Below are positions 9,206 to 18,005 of a stretch of 64,000 nucleotides of DNA, piece after piece. A program made the position numbers and the translations under genes. Origin of the DNA: JAKVBK01 sp022447275 (GTDB taxonomy: Bacteria > Pseudomonadota > Alphaproteobacteria > Rhodobacterales > Rhodobacteraceae); the NCBI GenBank assembly GCA_047125605.1, contig CP138932.1, forward strand, positions 248,001-312,000. The letters run 5' to 3'. Each line of letters begins with the position of its first letter. Position 1 is the stretch's first letter. The notes beneath the pieces were generated by a model. The model did not search any database. It was given only the letters and a program-made list of their open reading frames with translations, and was not told the DNA's origin.

Positions 9206-10084
9206 TCAGCTTTTCTTGCGAGGGCTAGACGGTTTGTTCGGGCGCGACAGGCGCGGCCCGCCACGCCTTGGGGCAGGCTTTGGGGCCGGTGCAGTGGTGG
9301 GGCCGGGCTTGCCTTTGCTGATCGGTTTGAACTCGCGGTCCAAGCCAAGCTGATCGCGCAGGATCTTCGCGCGGACTTCTTCCACCTCGCCAGCTTTCAG
9401 ATTGCCCAGTTGAAATGGCCCATAGCTGACGCGGATCAGCCGGTTCACGGCAAAGCCCAAATCGCCGAGGGCGCGCCGGATTTCCCGGTTTTTGCCCTCG
9501 CGCAGGGCAATGGTGACCCAAGCATTGGCGCCTTGCTGGCGATCGAGCGTGACTTGCATGGGCTGGAAGCGTTCGCCCTCCACGCTCATGCCGCGTCGCA
9601 TGGGTTCAAGGTCGGCGTCGCTGGGGCTGCCCTTGAGGCGCACGCGATAGCGGCGCAGCCAGCCGGTCGAGGGAAGTTCAAGCTGGCGCTTGATGCCGCC
9701 GTCATTGGTGAGCAACAAGAGCCCTTCAGAATTCAGATCAAGCCGCCCGATACTCATGACGCGGGGCATCTCTTCGGGCAGGTTGTCAAAAACCGTGGGG
9801 CGGCCCTTTTCATCGCGGGCCGTTGTCACCAGCCCTGTGGCCTTGTGATACAGCCACAGGCGGGGCTGGTCTGGTGCGTTCAGGGGCTGCCCATCCACGG
9901 TGATCTTGTCTGTGCTGCTCACGTTCAGGGCGGGGCTGTCAATCTTTTGCCCGTTCACCTTCACCCGGCCGGCCAGGATCATCTTTTCTGCATCCCGGCG
10001 AGAGGCCAGGCCCGCGCGGGCCAGCACCTTGGCAATGCGATCGCCTTTGGGGGCTGTGTCCTTGGGAGGTGTGTTTTGTGTCAT
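9206..10084 (-). CDS. 23S rRNA pseudouridine synthase, RluB/RsuA family
   Basis: A 292-aa pseudouridine synthase. An S4 RNA-binding domain occupies about residues 15-65 (RIAKVLARAGLASRRDAEK). The catalytic domain follows, with GRLDLNSEGLLLLT holding the catalytic Asp116, and later LREGKNREIRR. The C-terminus is a basic, Pro-rich tail of about 40 residues. By family it is closest to RluB, which modifies U2605 of 23S rRNA; RluE/RluF specificity is not excluded. It is divergent from tadA, with 65 bases between the two starts. Confidence 0.88.
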   Translation of the reverse strand: MTQNTPPKDTAPKGDRIAKVLARAGLASRRDAEKMILAGRVKVNGQKIDSPALNVSSTDKITVDGQPLNAPDQPRLWLYHKATGLVTTARDEKGRPTVFDNLPEEMPRVMSIGRLDLNSEGLLLLTNDGGIKRQLELPSTGWLRRYRVRLKGSPSDADLEPMRRGMSVEGERFQPMQVTLDRQQGANAWVTIALREGKNREIRRALGDLGFAVNRLIRVSYGPFQLGNLKAGEVEEVRAKILRDQLGLDREFKPISKGKPGPTTAPAPKPAPRRGGPRLSRPNKPSSPRKKS

Positions 10085-10149
10085 GGCATTGGGCCATACT
10101 CTGCGACAGCCGCCTTGCCAAGCCGCGCTGAAGCAGCCAAACCGCCCCT

Positions 10150-10599
10150 ATGACGTTTCGCAGCCACATGGAAATCGCCTTGCAGGAGGCGCGCGCCGCC
10201 GCCGAAAGGGGCGAGGTGCCGGTGGGCGCGGTGATTGTTGCGCCTGATGGCTCGGTGCTGGCGCAGGCCGGAAACCGGACGCGGGAACGCAGCGATCCTT
10301 CGGCCCATGCGGAGATGCTGGCGATCCGGGAAGCCTGTGAAAAGCTGGGGTTTGAACGTCTCGAGGGGCATGATCTCTACGTCACGCTTGAGCCCTGCGC
10401 CATGTGCGCGGGCGCCATTGTCGCCGCCCGCATCCGGCGGCTGTATTTCGGCGCCGATGACCCAAAAAGTGGCGGCACCGTGCATGGCGCGCGCGTGTTT
10501 GATCACCCGCAGGCGCATCACAGGCCAGACGTGTATCCCGGCATCAATGAAGACGCGTGCAGCGCCGTGTTGCGCGCCTTTTTTGCCAATAAGCGGTGA
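10150..10599 (+). CDS. tadA: tRNA-specific adenosine deaminase TadA
   Basis: TadA converts A34 of tRNA-Arg(ACG) to inosine. The 149-aa protein has the complete cytidine/deoxycytidylate deaminase zinc site: HAE with His53 and catalytic Glu55, then PCAMC with Cys83 and Cys86. EVPVGAV precedes the site, and the C-terminal HRPDV stretch matches TadA rather than free-nucleoside deaminases. The ATG is the first in frame and lies in the divergent promoter region shared with the pseudouridine synthase. Confidence 0.92.
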   Translation: MTFRSHMEIALQEARAAAERGEVPVGAVIVAPDGSVLAQAGNRTRERSDPSAHAEMLAIREACEKLGFERLEGHDLYVTLEPCAMCAGAIVAARIRRLYFGADDPKSGGTVHGARVFDHPQAHHRPDVYPGINEDACSAVLRAFFANKR

Positions 10600-10656
10600 G
10601 CGTTCCGCCCGTCGAGCTTTGGAACGCGTCACCAACTCACCTCTGCCAAGCCGCGA

Positions 10657-11349
10657 TCAGAGCGTGATCGCCTCGAGCACCTGCGGCTCGATCACGTTCA
10701 CGCCGGGCAGCCCGTCGATCATCTCCTGGGCCGATTGCTCCAACAGTGGGAACGTGCGGTAGTGGCAGGGAATGACGGTTTTGAAGTCGAAATACTTCTT
10801 CGCTGCAAAAGTGGCGCCACGCATGTCCATGGTGAAATGCCCGCCTGCGGACAGGATGCCGATATCGGGGCGGTAGTATTCTGCCATCCAGTCCATGTCG
10901 GCCATGATGTCCGTGTCACCGGAGAAGTAGATGCAATGGTCGGCGCATTTGATCATGAAGCCCACTTCGCTGCCCGCATACATTGGGCCATGATCGGTTG
11001 CCAGCGATGAGGAATGGGAGGCAGGCACCATCGAGACGGCCACATCGCCCGCCATCACGGTTCCGCCCCGGTTGAAGCCCATGGCCGTGATGCCCTCGGT
11101 CTTTTCCCAGTGGCTGATCAATTCATAGGGGCCAAGAACAGGCAGGTCGGCTGCCTTGGCCACCTCCAGCACATCGGCCACATGATCAAAATGCCCGTGG
11201 CTGACCAACACATGGGTTGCCCCTGCCACGGCTTCTTGTTTGCGCGCCTCGGGGAACATCGGGTTGCCCGTGAGCCACGGATCGATCAGCAAAACCTGTC
11301 CGTCGATCTCAATTCTAAATCCGGAATGGCCAAGCCAGGTGATTTCCAT
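10657..11349 (-). CDS. UPF0173 metal-dependent hydrolase
   Basis: A 230-aa metallo-beta-lactamase-fold protein of the UPF0173 (YtkL) group. The metal motif HGHFDH is at residues 51-56, and further ligand motifs are PASHSS, YFSGDTD and the late IPCHYRTFP. The native substrate of this family is not established. It points toward tadA and ends about 57 bases from it. The start is supported by a GGAGGATTAAG-like sequence directly upstream on the minus strand. Confidence 0.85.
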   Translation of the reverse strand: MEITWLGHSGFRIEIDGQVLLIDPWLTGNPMFPEARKQEAVAGATHVLVSHGHFDHVADVLEVAKAADLPVLGPYELISHWEKTEGITAMGFNRGGTVMAGDVAVSMVPASHSSSLATDHGPMYAGSEVGFMIKCADHCIYFSGDTDIMADMDWMAEYYRPDIGILSAGGHFTMDMRGATFAAKKYFDFKTVIPCHYRTFPLLEQSAQEMIDGLPGVNVIEPQVLEAITL

Positions 11350-11399
11350 CTTAATCCTCCCATATGTGCTTCACATGAGCGTAGCGGGGGATTGGCCAA

Positions 11400-12065
11400 A
11401 TGGAAGGTTTGTTGCGGCAGGTTGACGGGTATTGCGAGCGGACGGATTTTTCTTACTGGGCAGAGCCGATCAATGCAGTCACGAATCTTGCCTTCATCAT
11501 TGCGGCCCTTGTGATGGCGCGGCGTGTCCAGGGGATGGGGATGCCTTTGGCGCTGGCCCTCTGTGCAATCCTATTTGCGATTGGCACAGGCTCTTACCTG
11601 TTCCACACCCATGCCACGATCTGGGGCATGCTCGCGGATGTGGTGCCCATTGGCCTGTTCATCCTGCTATATCTCTATGTTGTGCACCGAGAGTTCGTGG
11701 GCATGGGGCGTTGGGTGGCGCTTGGTGCCACGGCGCTGTTCATCCCCTACGCGGCTATTATTACGCCGCTGCTAAGTGCGCTGCCTTTCCTGTCGATCTC
11801 CAATTTCTACTGGAGCGTGCCGCTGCTGCTGTTCATCTATGGGTTCGGGTTGCGCAACCGTCTGCCTGAGACGGCCCGTGGCATGGTTCTGGGCGGCCTG
11901 TTGCTCTGTCTTTCGATCACGGTGCGTTCGATCGATGAAATGCTGTGCACGGCCCTTCCGATGGGTACGCATTGGCTGTGGCATTGCTTGAATGGCCTCA
12001 TGTTGGGCTGGATGATCGAAGTCTATCGACGGGACCGCCTTGCACGGGCCCAGACTCTGGCATAA
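11400..12065 (+). CDS. Ceramidase-like seven-helix membrane protein
   Basis: A 221-aa polytopic membrane protein that resembles the alkaline ceramidase/CREST superfamily. The N-terminal CERTDFSYWAEPINAVTNLAF region, FHTHAT in an early helix, and HWLWHCLNG in the last helix supply the conserved Ser/His pattern of these metal-dependent amidases. About seven hydrophobic segments are visible. Actual activity on ceramide is inferred, since many bacterial members are uncharacterised. It is divergent from the UPF0173 gene and followed by gatC 37 bases later. Confidence 0.7.
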   Translation: MEGLLRQVDGYCERTDFSYWAEPINAVTNLAFIIAALVMARRVQGMGMPLALALCAILFAIGTGSYLFHTHATIWGMLADVVPIGLFILLYLYVVHREFVGMGRWVALGATALFIPYAAIITPLLSALPFLSISNFYWSVPLLLFIYGFGLRNRLPETARGMVLGGLLLCLSITVRSIDEMLCTALPMGTHWLWHCLNGLMLGWMIEVYRRDRLARAQTLA

Positions 12066-12102
12066 CACCCCGCGCAACGCCCCCTTCAGGAGCCCCTGTA
12101 AC

Positions 12103-12390
12103 ATGTCCATCGACACTGAGACCGCCCGCCGCGTGGCCAAGCTGGCCCGCATCGCCGTGGAAGAAGATCGCCTTCCTGCTCTGGCTGAGGAATTCAATGC
12201 AATTCTCGGCTTTATCGAGCAGCTGCAGGAGGTCGATGTGGAGGGCGTCGAACCGATGGTTTCGGTCACCCCGATGCGGCTGCCCCGCCGGGAGGATGCC
12301 GTGACCGATGGTAACCAGCAGGACAAGGTTCTGTCGAATGCGCCCGATGCCCGCGAAGGCTTTTTCGCGGTGCCGAAAGTTGTCGAATAA
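12103..12390 (+). CDS. gatC: Asp-tRNA(Asn)/Glu-tRNA(Gln) amidotransferase subunit C
   Basis: GatC is the small stabilising subunit of the GatCAB amidotransferase. The ATG at 12103 follows CAGGAGC and gives 95 aa starting MSIDTETARRVAKLARIAV, the usual GatC opening. The frame is open further upstream but without similarity. The C-terminal half includes the conserved RXD segment (LPRREDAV) that wraps around GatA. gatA follows after 12 bases. gatB is not in the window. Confidence 0.92.
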   Translation: MSIDTETARRVAKLARIAVEEDRLPALAEEFNAILGFIEQLQEVDVEGVEPMVSVTPMRLPRREDAVTDGNQQDKVLSNAPDAREGFFAVPKVVE

Positions 12391-12402
12391 GGAAGTCCGG
12401 CC

Positions 12403-13887
12403 ATGTCTGATCTGAACACGCTCACCATTGCCGATGCCCGTGACGCCCTGCGCAAGGGCGAAACCACCTCTGTTGCCCTGACAGAGGCCTGTCTGGCTGC
12501 AATCGAAGGGGCGGGGGCGCTGGGCGCTTTCGTGCACAACACACCCGAGCTTGCTCTGGATCGCGCTGCGCAAGCGGACGCGCGCATCCAGACCGGAGAG
12601 GCGCCCGCCATGTGCGGGATCCCGCTCGGCATCAAGGATCTGTTTTGCACCGAGGGTGTGCCCAGCCAAGCGGCCAGCCGCATCCTTGAAGGTTTCAAGC
12701 CCGAATACGAATCCACCGTCTCCCAAAAGCTGCGGGATGCGGGCTCTGTCATGCTGGGCAAGCTGAACATGGACGAATTCGCCATGGGCTCGTCCAATGA
12801 GACATCGTTTTACGGCAATGCGGTCAATCCGTGGCGGCGCCAGAACGACAGCGCAGACCTCGCGCCCGGTGGCTCCTCCGGGGGCTCCGCCTCGGCCGTT
12901 GCCGCGGATCTGTGTCTTGCTGCAACTGGCACCGATACGGGGGGCTCGATCCGTCAGCCGGCCGCCTTTACCGGTATCGTTGGCCTCAAGCCGACCTATG
13001 GCCGCTGCTCGCGCTGGGGCATTGTGGCGTTTGCCTCCTCGCTGGATCAGGCGGGTCCGATGACGAAAACCGTGCGCGACGCGGCGATCATGATGCAGGC
13101 AATGGCCGGCCATGATCCAAAAGACAGCACCTCTGCAGATATCCCGGTGCCGGATTTCGAAGCCGCCCTGAGCGGAGATATCCGGGGCAAGGTCATCGGC
13201 ATTCCAAAAGAATACCGCATGGAGGGTATGCCCGCTGAGATCGAAACCCTCTGGGCGGAGGGCACGGCCATGCTGCGCGATGCCGGCGCCGAAATCCGTG
13301 ACATCACCTTGCCGCATACGAAATACGCGCTGCCGGCCTATTACGTGATTGCGCCGGCAGAGGCCTCCTCAAACCTCGCCCGCTATGACGGTGTGCGCTT
13401 CGGCCATCGTGCGGCCCTCGCCGCAGGGGATGGCATCACCGAAATGTACGAAAAGACCCGGGCCGAGGGCTTTGGCGATGAGGTGCAGCGCCGCGTCATG
13501 ATCGGCACCTATGTGCTGTCTGCGGGCTTCTACGACGCCTACTACAACCGCGCCCGGCGCGTGCGCGCGCTGATCAAGCAGGATTTCGACACGGTGTTTG
13601 AGGCTGGTGTGGATGCCATCCTGACCCCGGCAACGCCATCTGCGGCGTTTGAGCTTGGCCGCGAGGTTTCTGACCCCGTAGAAATGTATCTCAACGATGT
13701 GTTCACCGTGACGGTGAACCTCGCGGGTCTGCCCGGGATCGCCGTGCCCACGGGCTTGAACGGCGATGGTCTGCCGCTTGGTCTGCAGTTGATCGGCAAG
13801 CCTTGGGGGGAGGCCGATCTGCTGAACACGGCCTACGCACTGGAAAGTGCGGCCGGCTTCGTGGCCAAACCGACGGCGTGGTGGTAA
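12403..13887 (+). CDS. gatA: Asp-tRNA(Asn)/Glu-tRNA(Gln) amidotransferase subunit A
   Basis: GatA is the glutaminase subunit that releases ammonia for conversion of Glu-tRNA(Gln) and Asp-tRNA(Asn). The 494-aa protein carries the amidase-signature triad Lys78 (in PLGIKD), cis-Ser158 (in GGSSGGSA) and nucleophile Ser182 (in TDTGGSIR), and the GLKPTYGR stretch. Length is normal. It is cotranscribed with gatC. Confidence 0.96.
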   Translation: MSDLNTLTIADARDALRKGETTSVALTEACLAAIEGAGALGAFVHNTPELALDRAAQADARIQTGEAPAMCGIPLGIKDLFCTEGVPSQAASRILEGFKPEYESTVSQKLRDAGSVMLGKLNMDEFAMGSSNETSFYGNAVNPWRRQNDSADLAPGGSSGGSASAVAADLCLAATGTDTGGSIRQPAAFTGIVGLKPTYGRCSRWGIVAFASSLDQAGPMTKTVRDAAIMMQAMAGHDPKDSTSADIPVPDFEAALSGDIRGKVIGIPKEYRMEGMPAEIETLWAEGTAMLRDAGAEIRDITLPHTKYALPAYYVIAPAEASSNLARYDGVRFGHRAALAAGDGITEMYEKTRAEGFGDEVQRRVMIGTYVLSAGFYDAYYNRARRVRALIKQDFDTVFEAGVDAILTPATPSAAFELGREVSDPVEMYLNDVFTVTVNLAGLPGIAVPTGLNGDGLPLGLQLIGKPWGEADLLNTAYALESAAGFVAKPTAWW

Positions 13888-13971
13888 GCAACCTGTGTGA
13901 TGATGGGTGCGGGGCATGGTGCGGGGGATATCTTCCCCGGGCTTACCCGCCATGCAATCTGGAGCCGTGAC

Positions 13972-14742
13972 ATGAAAACTGCGATTCCCGCCGGGCTTTG
14001 TGCGCTTGTGTTGGCTGCCTGCCAACCTCAAGTGCCTGACAGTGGCGCAACGGGCGTTGGGTTTGGCGACTATGGACGCTATCAGGCAGAGCAAGCGCGC
14101 CTCGCCCAGGAGCGCGCGGCACGGGAGCGCCAACTCGCCGTTACGACTGTAGCCCCGCCGACTGAGACCGGCGCCCCCACCGCAGCGGAAATCGCGGCTG
14201 CCGGCATCGGCGCCCCTGCCAATCCGACAAACCAGAGTGTTGGCGCCCCCTTGAACGCGGCTGGCCTGACGCCGGCTGCCGGTACAACGGGCACGGGGGC
14301 CGTGATTGCTGCCAACAATCCCGAGATTTCTGACGAGCAGGATTTCGCGGCCGTGTCCGGGCGCGAAACCATCGAAGGCAATGCCGAGCGTTTGGCACGC
14401 CTGCGCGCGCAGCGCGTTGAGATTGCCCCCTCCGCCGTGCCCAAGCGGCCAAGCAGCACGGGCCCCAATATCGTGGCCTATGCCCTCTCAACGACCAACC
14501 AGCCCGGGCAATCGCTCTATCGGCGCGGTCTGGCCAGCCAGTCCCGTGCTGTGCGGGCCTGTGCCCGCTTCAGTTCCCCTGATCTGGCCCAGCAAGCCTT
14601 CCTTGAAGGTGGCGGCCCGGAGCGGGACAGGCGGGGCCTCGACCCTGATGGGGATGGTTTTGCTTGCGAATGGGATCCAAGGCCCTACCGGCTTGGTGCG
14701 TCGCAACCGAACGTGCCTGACCAGGTTGCGCCGGAAGGGTGA
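13972..14742 (+). CDS. Excalibur-domain lipoprotein
   Basis: A 256-aa predicted lipoprotein. The start at 13972 has GGAG upstream and gives a signal peptide ending in the lipobox LAAC (Cys at about residue 17). A low-complexity Ala/Pro/Thr-rich linker fills the middle. The C-terminus is an excalibur calcium-binding motif, DPDGDGFACEWD, with the Asp/Asn pattern of an EF-hand-like loop. Excalibur domains occur on extracellular proteins; the role here is unknown. Its stop overlaps the next gene, a peptidoglycan amidase, by 4 nt, which suggests a joint envelope role. Confidence 0.8.
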   Translation: MKTAIPAGLCALVLAACQPQVPDSGATGVGFGDYGRYQAEQARLAQERAARERQLAVTTVAPPTETGAPTAAEIAAAGIGAPANPTNQSVGAPLNAAGLTPAAGTTGTGAVIAANNPEISDEQDFAAVSGRETIEGNAERLARLRAQRVEIAPSAVPKRPSSTGPNIVAYALSTTNQPGQSLYRRGLASQSRAVRACARFSSPDLAQQAFLEGGGPERDRRGLDPDGDGFACEWDPRPYRLGASQPNVPDQVAPEG

Positions 14743-15428
14743 GCGCCCTTTGGCAGCCCTCGCCCAATTTTGGGCCGCGCCGGGACGGCGCACGCCCTGA
14801 CATTATCGTTTTGCATTACACCGCCATGCCTTCGGCGCAGAGTGCGCTGACGCGCCTGTGCCTGGCTGAGGCAGAGGTCTCGGCCCACTATCTGATCGGG
14901 CGCTGCGGCACTGTCTGGCAGCTTGTGCAGGAAGACCAGCGCGCCTGGCATGCAGGGGTTGGGGCCTGGGGCGATGTGCGCGATGTGAATTCCCGGTCGA
15001 TCGGGATCGAGATCGACAATGATGGCTACAGCCCGTTTTCCCATATGGCGATGGTGGCTTTGGAGGGCCTGTTGCCGGGCATCCTGCAGCGCTGGGCCAT
15101 TCCGCCGGAACGGGTGATCGGGCATCAGGATATGGCACCGGGCCGCAAGATCGACCCGGGCCGCCGTTTTGATTGGCGCAGGCTTGCGCGTGGCGGGCTG
15201 AGTATCTGGCCCCAGGTGCCCCCGCCTGTCCCGCCTGCTCAAACGGTTCCACCCTTTCAGCAAAGCGCGCAGGCGTTCGGCTATCGCGGGGCCGAAGAGG
15301 ATGTGTTGGCCGCGTTCCGCGCGCGGTTTCGGCCCGGGGCAACCGGCCCTGAAAACGCAGAGGATCGCCGCGTGATGGCGGCACTGGCCGCGCGCTACCC
15401 GGTTGACCCCGGCGGGGCAGGGGCGTAA
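14739..15428 (+). CDS. N-acetylmuramoyl-L-alanine amidase (Amidase_2, AmiD-like)
   Basis: A 229-aa zinc amidase of the Amidase_2/PGRP fold that cleaves the MurNAc-L-Ala bond. The zinc ligands appear as His in VLHYTAM, His in GHQDMAPGRK, and Asp in KIDPGRRFDW; SIGIEIDNDG is the central strand. A C-terminal Pro-rich hinge and small helical segment may bind the wall. No signal peptide is visible, so it may recycle cytoplasmic anhydromuropeptides (AmpD-like). The GTG start overlaps the lipoprotein stop, and rnpB follows directly. Confidence 0.86.
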   Translation: MSALWQPSPNFGPRRDGARPDIIVLHYTAMPSAQSALTRLCLAEAEVSAHYLIGRCGTVWQLVQEDQRAWHAGVGAWGDVRDVNSRSIGIEIDNDGYSPFSHMAMVALEGLLPGILQRWAIPPERVIGHQDMAPGRKIDPGRRFDWRRLARGGLSIWPQVPPPVPPAQTVPPFQQSAQAFGYRGAEEDVLAAFRARFRPGATGPENAEDRRVMAALAARYPVDPGGAGA

Positions 15429-15436
15429 GCGCGGGC

Positions 15437-15855
15437 CTGCGCGGATGGCTGGATGGCCGCCTTCGGCAGGGTCTCCTGCCTGGGAGGAAAGTCCGGACTC
15501 CACAAGACGACGGTGCCGGGTAACGCCCGGGCGGAGAAGGGCAGGTTTCCTGCGCGAATCCGACGGAGAGCGCCACAGAAAACAGACCGCCCCGCGCCGC
15601 TGTGTACGGGGTAAGGGTGAAACGGTGGGGTAAGAGCCCACCGCGTCCCTGGTAACAGGGATGGCAAGGCAAGCCCCACCGGGAGCAATGCCGAATAGGG
15701 ATCGCGTGGTGCGCTTTGGCGTGCCGGGGCTGTCTTGGCCCCAGCAGGTCCGGGTTGGCAGCTAGAGCGGCTCAGCAATGGGTCGCGCAGAGGAATGGTC
15801 ATCGAAGGGGCTTTCAGCCCTGGAACAGAATCCGGCTTACAGGCCGTCCGCGCAT
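15437..15855 (+). ncRNA. rnpB: RNase P RNA, bacterial type A
   Basis: The catalytic RNA that removes 5' leaders from pre-tRNAs. The conserved core is plain: GAGGAAAGTCCGGACTCC (P4/CR-I) near 15482, AGGGTGAAACGGTGGGGTAAG (CR-II/III) near 15612, and ACAGAATCCGGCTTAC (3' half of P4) near 15827. P1 is formed by GCGCGGA at 15439-15445 pairing with TCCGCGC at 15847-15853, which sets the ends to within a few bases. A TTTT tract follows at about 15858. The placement downstream of the amidase and upstream of rpmG fits the order. Confidence 0.96.
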
Positions 15856-16008
15856 ATCTTTTCCCGTCTGTGACGTGGGAAGTGTCAACAAGGCCAAGAA
15901 ACTGTGCACTGGGCAGTTGACTCCTCCGGGGGCATCCTTAAAAGGCAGGCTTCCAAGATATGATCCGCGCCGGGCAAAACCCGCCCGCGCACCCGCAGGA
16001 GAACGACT

Positions 16009-16176
16009 ATGGCGAAACCGACGACGATCAAGATCCGGCTGAACTCCAGCGCGGGCACTGGCCATTTCTACGTGACCAAGAAAAACGCACGCACCATGAC
16101 TGAGAAGATGGTTGTGCGGAAGTACGACCCCGTCGCGCGCAAGCACGTGGAGTACAAGGAAGGCAAAATCAAGTAA
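16009..16176 (+). CDS. rpmG: 50S ribosomal protein L33
   Basis: A 55-aa ribosomal protein starting MAKPTTIKIRLNSSAGTG and containing FYVTKKN, NARTMTEKMVVRKYDP and a basic end KEGKIK, all typical of L33. The form lacks the CXXC zinc pairs. The ATG follows CAGGAG after seven bases. A strong rho-independent terminator lies 30 bases downstream, so it is probably monocistronic. The 150 bases before it contain no other gene. Confidence 0.97.
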   Translation: MAKPTTIKIRLNSSAGTGHFYVTKKNARTMTEKMVVRKYDPVARKHVEYKEGKIK

Positions 16177-16205
16177 GCCTTCCGCGTCACACACGCAGCA
16201 TTGAG

Positions 16206-16237
16206 GCCGCGCGACAGGTTCTGTCGTGCGGCTTTTT
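16206..16237 (+). terminator. Rho-independent terminator of rpmG
   Basis: GCCGCGCGACAG at 16206-16217 pairs with CTGTCGTGCGGC at 16221-16232 (one G-T mismatch pair), with loop GTT, followed by TTTTT. Confidence 0.9.
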
Positions 16238-16275
16238 GCTGTTTGGGCCATTTGGGGAGCGAGGAGAAAAGGTTG

Positions 16276-16782
16276 ATGCAAGATCAGTTGACGCTCAGAG
16301 CGGCCAAGCTGGCCGATATCGGGCAGGTTGATGATCTGCTTGCACGCAGCTACCCGCGCCTGCTGCGGCCCGACTATCCCCCAAGCATGCTTGTTCTGGC
16401 GCTGCCTCTCATCACCAAGGCACAGCCGGGGCTGTTGCGCTCTGGCCGGTATTTTGTGGTGGAGGATGGTGACAGGGTGGTGGCTTCAGGGGGCTGGAGC
16501 TCGGACCGTCGAACACAAACGCGGGGCCATGTCAGGCATCTTGCCACGGATCCGGATTACCTGCGTCGCGGCATCGCCCGGAGCCTTCTCAAGACCGTAT
16601 TTGCCCATGCGCTCCGCCACGGCCTGCGGGAGATGGAGACGTGGTCAACCCGCACCGCGGTGCCGTTCTACGCGGCACTGGGATTTGAGGATGCGCAGGA
16701 AATCTCTGTTCCGCTGGCACCCGGTATCAGCTTCGCCGCAGTGCGGATGAACCGCCTGCTGTCAGGGCAGGATGGGCAATAG
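16276..16782 (+). CDS. GNAT-family N-acetyltransferase
   Basis: A 168-aa acetyltransferase. Motif A is seen as HLATDPDYLRRGIARSLL, the acetyl-CoA pyrophosphate loop. A central strand FVVEDGDRVVASGGW precedes it, and FYAALGF, the usual end of the fold, follows. The acceptor substrate cannot be inferred. ATG 16276 is preceded by GAGGAG at 16261-16266; the longer open frame reaches back into the rpmG terminator and is rejected. Confidence 0.85.
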   Translation: MQDQLTLRAAKLADIGQVDDLLARSYPRLLRPDYPPSMLVLALPLITKAQPGLLRSGRYFVVEDGDRVVASGGWSSDRRTQTRGHVRHLATDPDYLRRGIARSLLKTVFAHALRHGLREMETWSTRTAVPFYAALGFEDAQEISVPLAPGISFAAVRMNRLLSGQDGQ

Positions 16783-16921
16783 GGCGCTCCTCCCGCCAGC
16801 CCGGGTTGATCTGCGATCCACATGGGCTGTTGGGCCGGGCCGACCGGCCCTTTGAGGGCCAGCCGGCTACGGGGCTTTTGTGCTTCCAGAGACGTCAGAA
16901 GGCCCATTGCCTGATGGGCAA

Positions 16922-16951
16922 TAAAAAGGCCGGGCAATCTGCCCGGCCTTT
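16922..16951 (-). terminator. Rho-independent terminator of the Bax-inhibitor-like gene
   Basis: AAAGGCCGGGCA at 16925-16936 and TGCCCGGCCTTT at 16940-16951 form a perfect 12-bp stem with a 3-base loop. Read on the minus strand it ends in TTTTTAT, which suits the gene at 16985-17749. Confidence 0.88.
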
Positions 16952-16984
16952 CGATTATCTGCGGCACAGCTGTGTGCGCAGCCG

Positions 16985-17749
16985 TTATTCTTGCTGTCCC
17001 ATGAACATCAGTAGGAACTGGAACATGTTCAGGAAGTTGATGTAGAGGCTCAGCGCGCCATCGATGGCGGCCTTGTCGAGCCATTCCTGATTGCCGTGCA
17101 CCGCTTGTGCCACGTATTCCGACTTGAGGCGCTGCGTGTCAAACGCCGTCAGGCCTGCAAAGATCAGCACGCCGATGGCGGAGATCGCAAACATCATCGC
17201 ACCGGACTGCAGGAAGAGGTTGATCACCATGGCGACAAGCAAGCCGATCACACCCATCATCAGGAACGTGCCCATGCCGGACAGATCCTTTTTGGTGGTG
17301 TAGCCGTAGAGGCTGAGGCCTGCGAACGCGATCGCGGTCACGAGGAACGTCTGCACGATCGACAGGCTCGTGTAGACGAGGAAAATCGAGCTGAGCGAAA
17401 TGCCGATCAACGCCGCGAAGGCGAAGAACGCGATTTGTGCGGTCGCTGCGTTGGCGCGGCGCAGGATGGCGCCCCAACCAAAGAGGATGAACGCCAGCGG
17501 GGCGAACATCACTACCCACTTGAGGGGCGACAGGTAAATTGCCTGGCCGAGGCCGGTCAAAGTTTCCTGACCGGTGATTGGGTTTGTGGTCACTGCCAGC
17601 CCGGCAATTGCCCATGCCGCCAAAGCGGTGATGAGCATGCCACCGGACATGGTGCCATAAACCTTGGACATGTGGGCCTTGAGGCCCGCGTCGATCTCAG
17701 CAGCGCGGGCGCCGGCGATGCCAGATTGCATCGTCTGATAGTCTGCCAT
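16985..17749 (-). CDS. Bax inhibitor-1/YccA family membrane protein
   Basis: A 254-aa integral membrane protein of the BI-1/TMBIM (UPF0005) family with about seven hydrophobic helices; the last ends YINFLNMFQFLLMFMG, a typical family C-terminus, and FDTQRLK lies in the preceding loop. E. coli YccA protects SecY from FtsH, and related proteins leak calcium; the role here is inferred from family only. ATG 17749 is chosen because CGGAGG lies upstream; the frame is open for 55 further codons without membrane character. A perfect terminator lies just beyond the stop. Confidence 0.88.
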   Translation of the reverse strand: MADYQTMQSGIAGARAAEIDAGLKAHMSKVYGTMSGGMLITALAAWAIAGLAVTTNPITGQETLTGLGQAIYLSPLKWVVMFAPLAFILFGWGAILRRANAATAQIAFFAFAALIGISLSSIFLVYTSLSIVQTFLVTAIAFAGLSLYGYTTKKDLSGMGTFLMMGVIGLLVAMVINLFLQSGAMMFAISAIGVLIFAGLTAFDTQRLKSEYVAQAVHGNQEWLDKAAIDGALSLYINFLNMFQFLLMFMGQQE

Positions 17750-17940
17750 GTTTGCCTCCGTTGGTCTCACGAAATGACTATGGTCCGGAGGGAGCCATTC
17801 CCTCCGGCTTGGCCTCAATATCGGCGGCAAGCGTGCGTGTTTCAAGGGTTTAGTGCGAGATGCGACAGGTTTGATCAATTCTGTGCCAATGGGTTTGTGC
17901 GCGGGTGAACCCAAGGCTGACCTATTGACCTATCCCCAAT

Positions 17941-17968
17941 AAAAAAGCGCGCATCCAAGGACGCGCGC
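17941..17968 (-). terminator. Rho-independent terminator of the DUF1127 gene
   Basis: GCGCGCATCC (17947-17956) and GGACGCGCGC (17959-17968) form a stem with one mismatch and a minimal loop. On the minus strand it is followed by TTTTTT (17946-17941). It lies 37 bases past the DUF1127 stop. Confidence 0.85.
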
Positions 17969-18005
17969 AGTGAGGGATTTCGCAGAGGCGGCCAGTGCGG
18001 GCCTG

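Noticed and set aside
11772..13317. Minus-strand frames opposite gatC and gatA
   Set aside because: Antisense to conserved amidotransferase genes, no homologous motifs.
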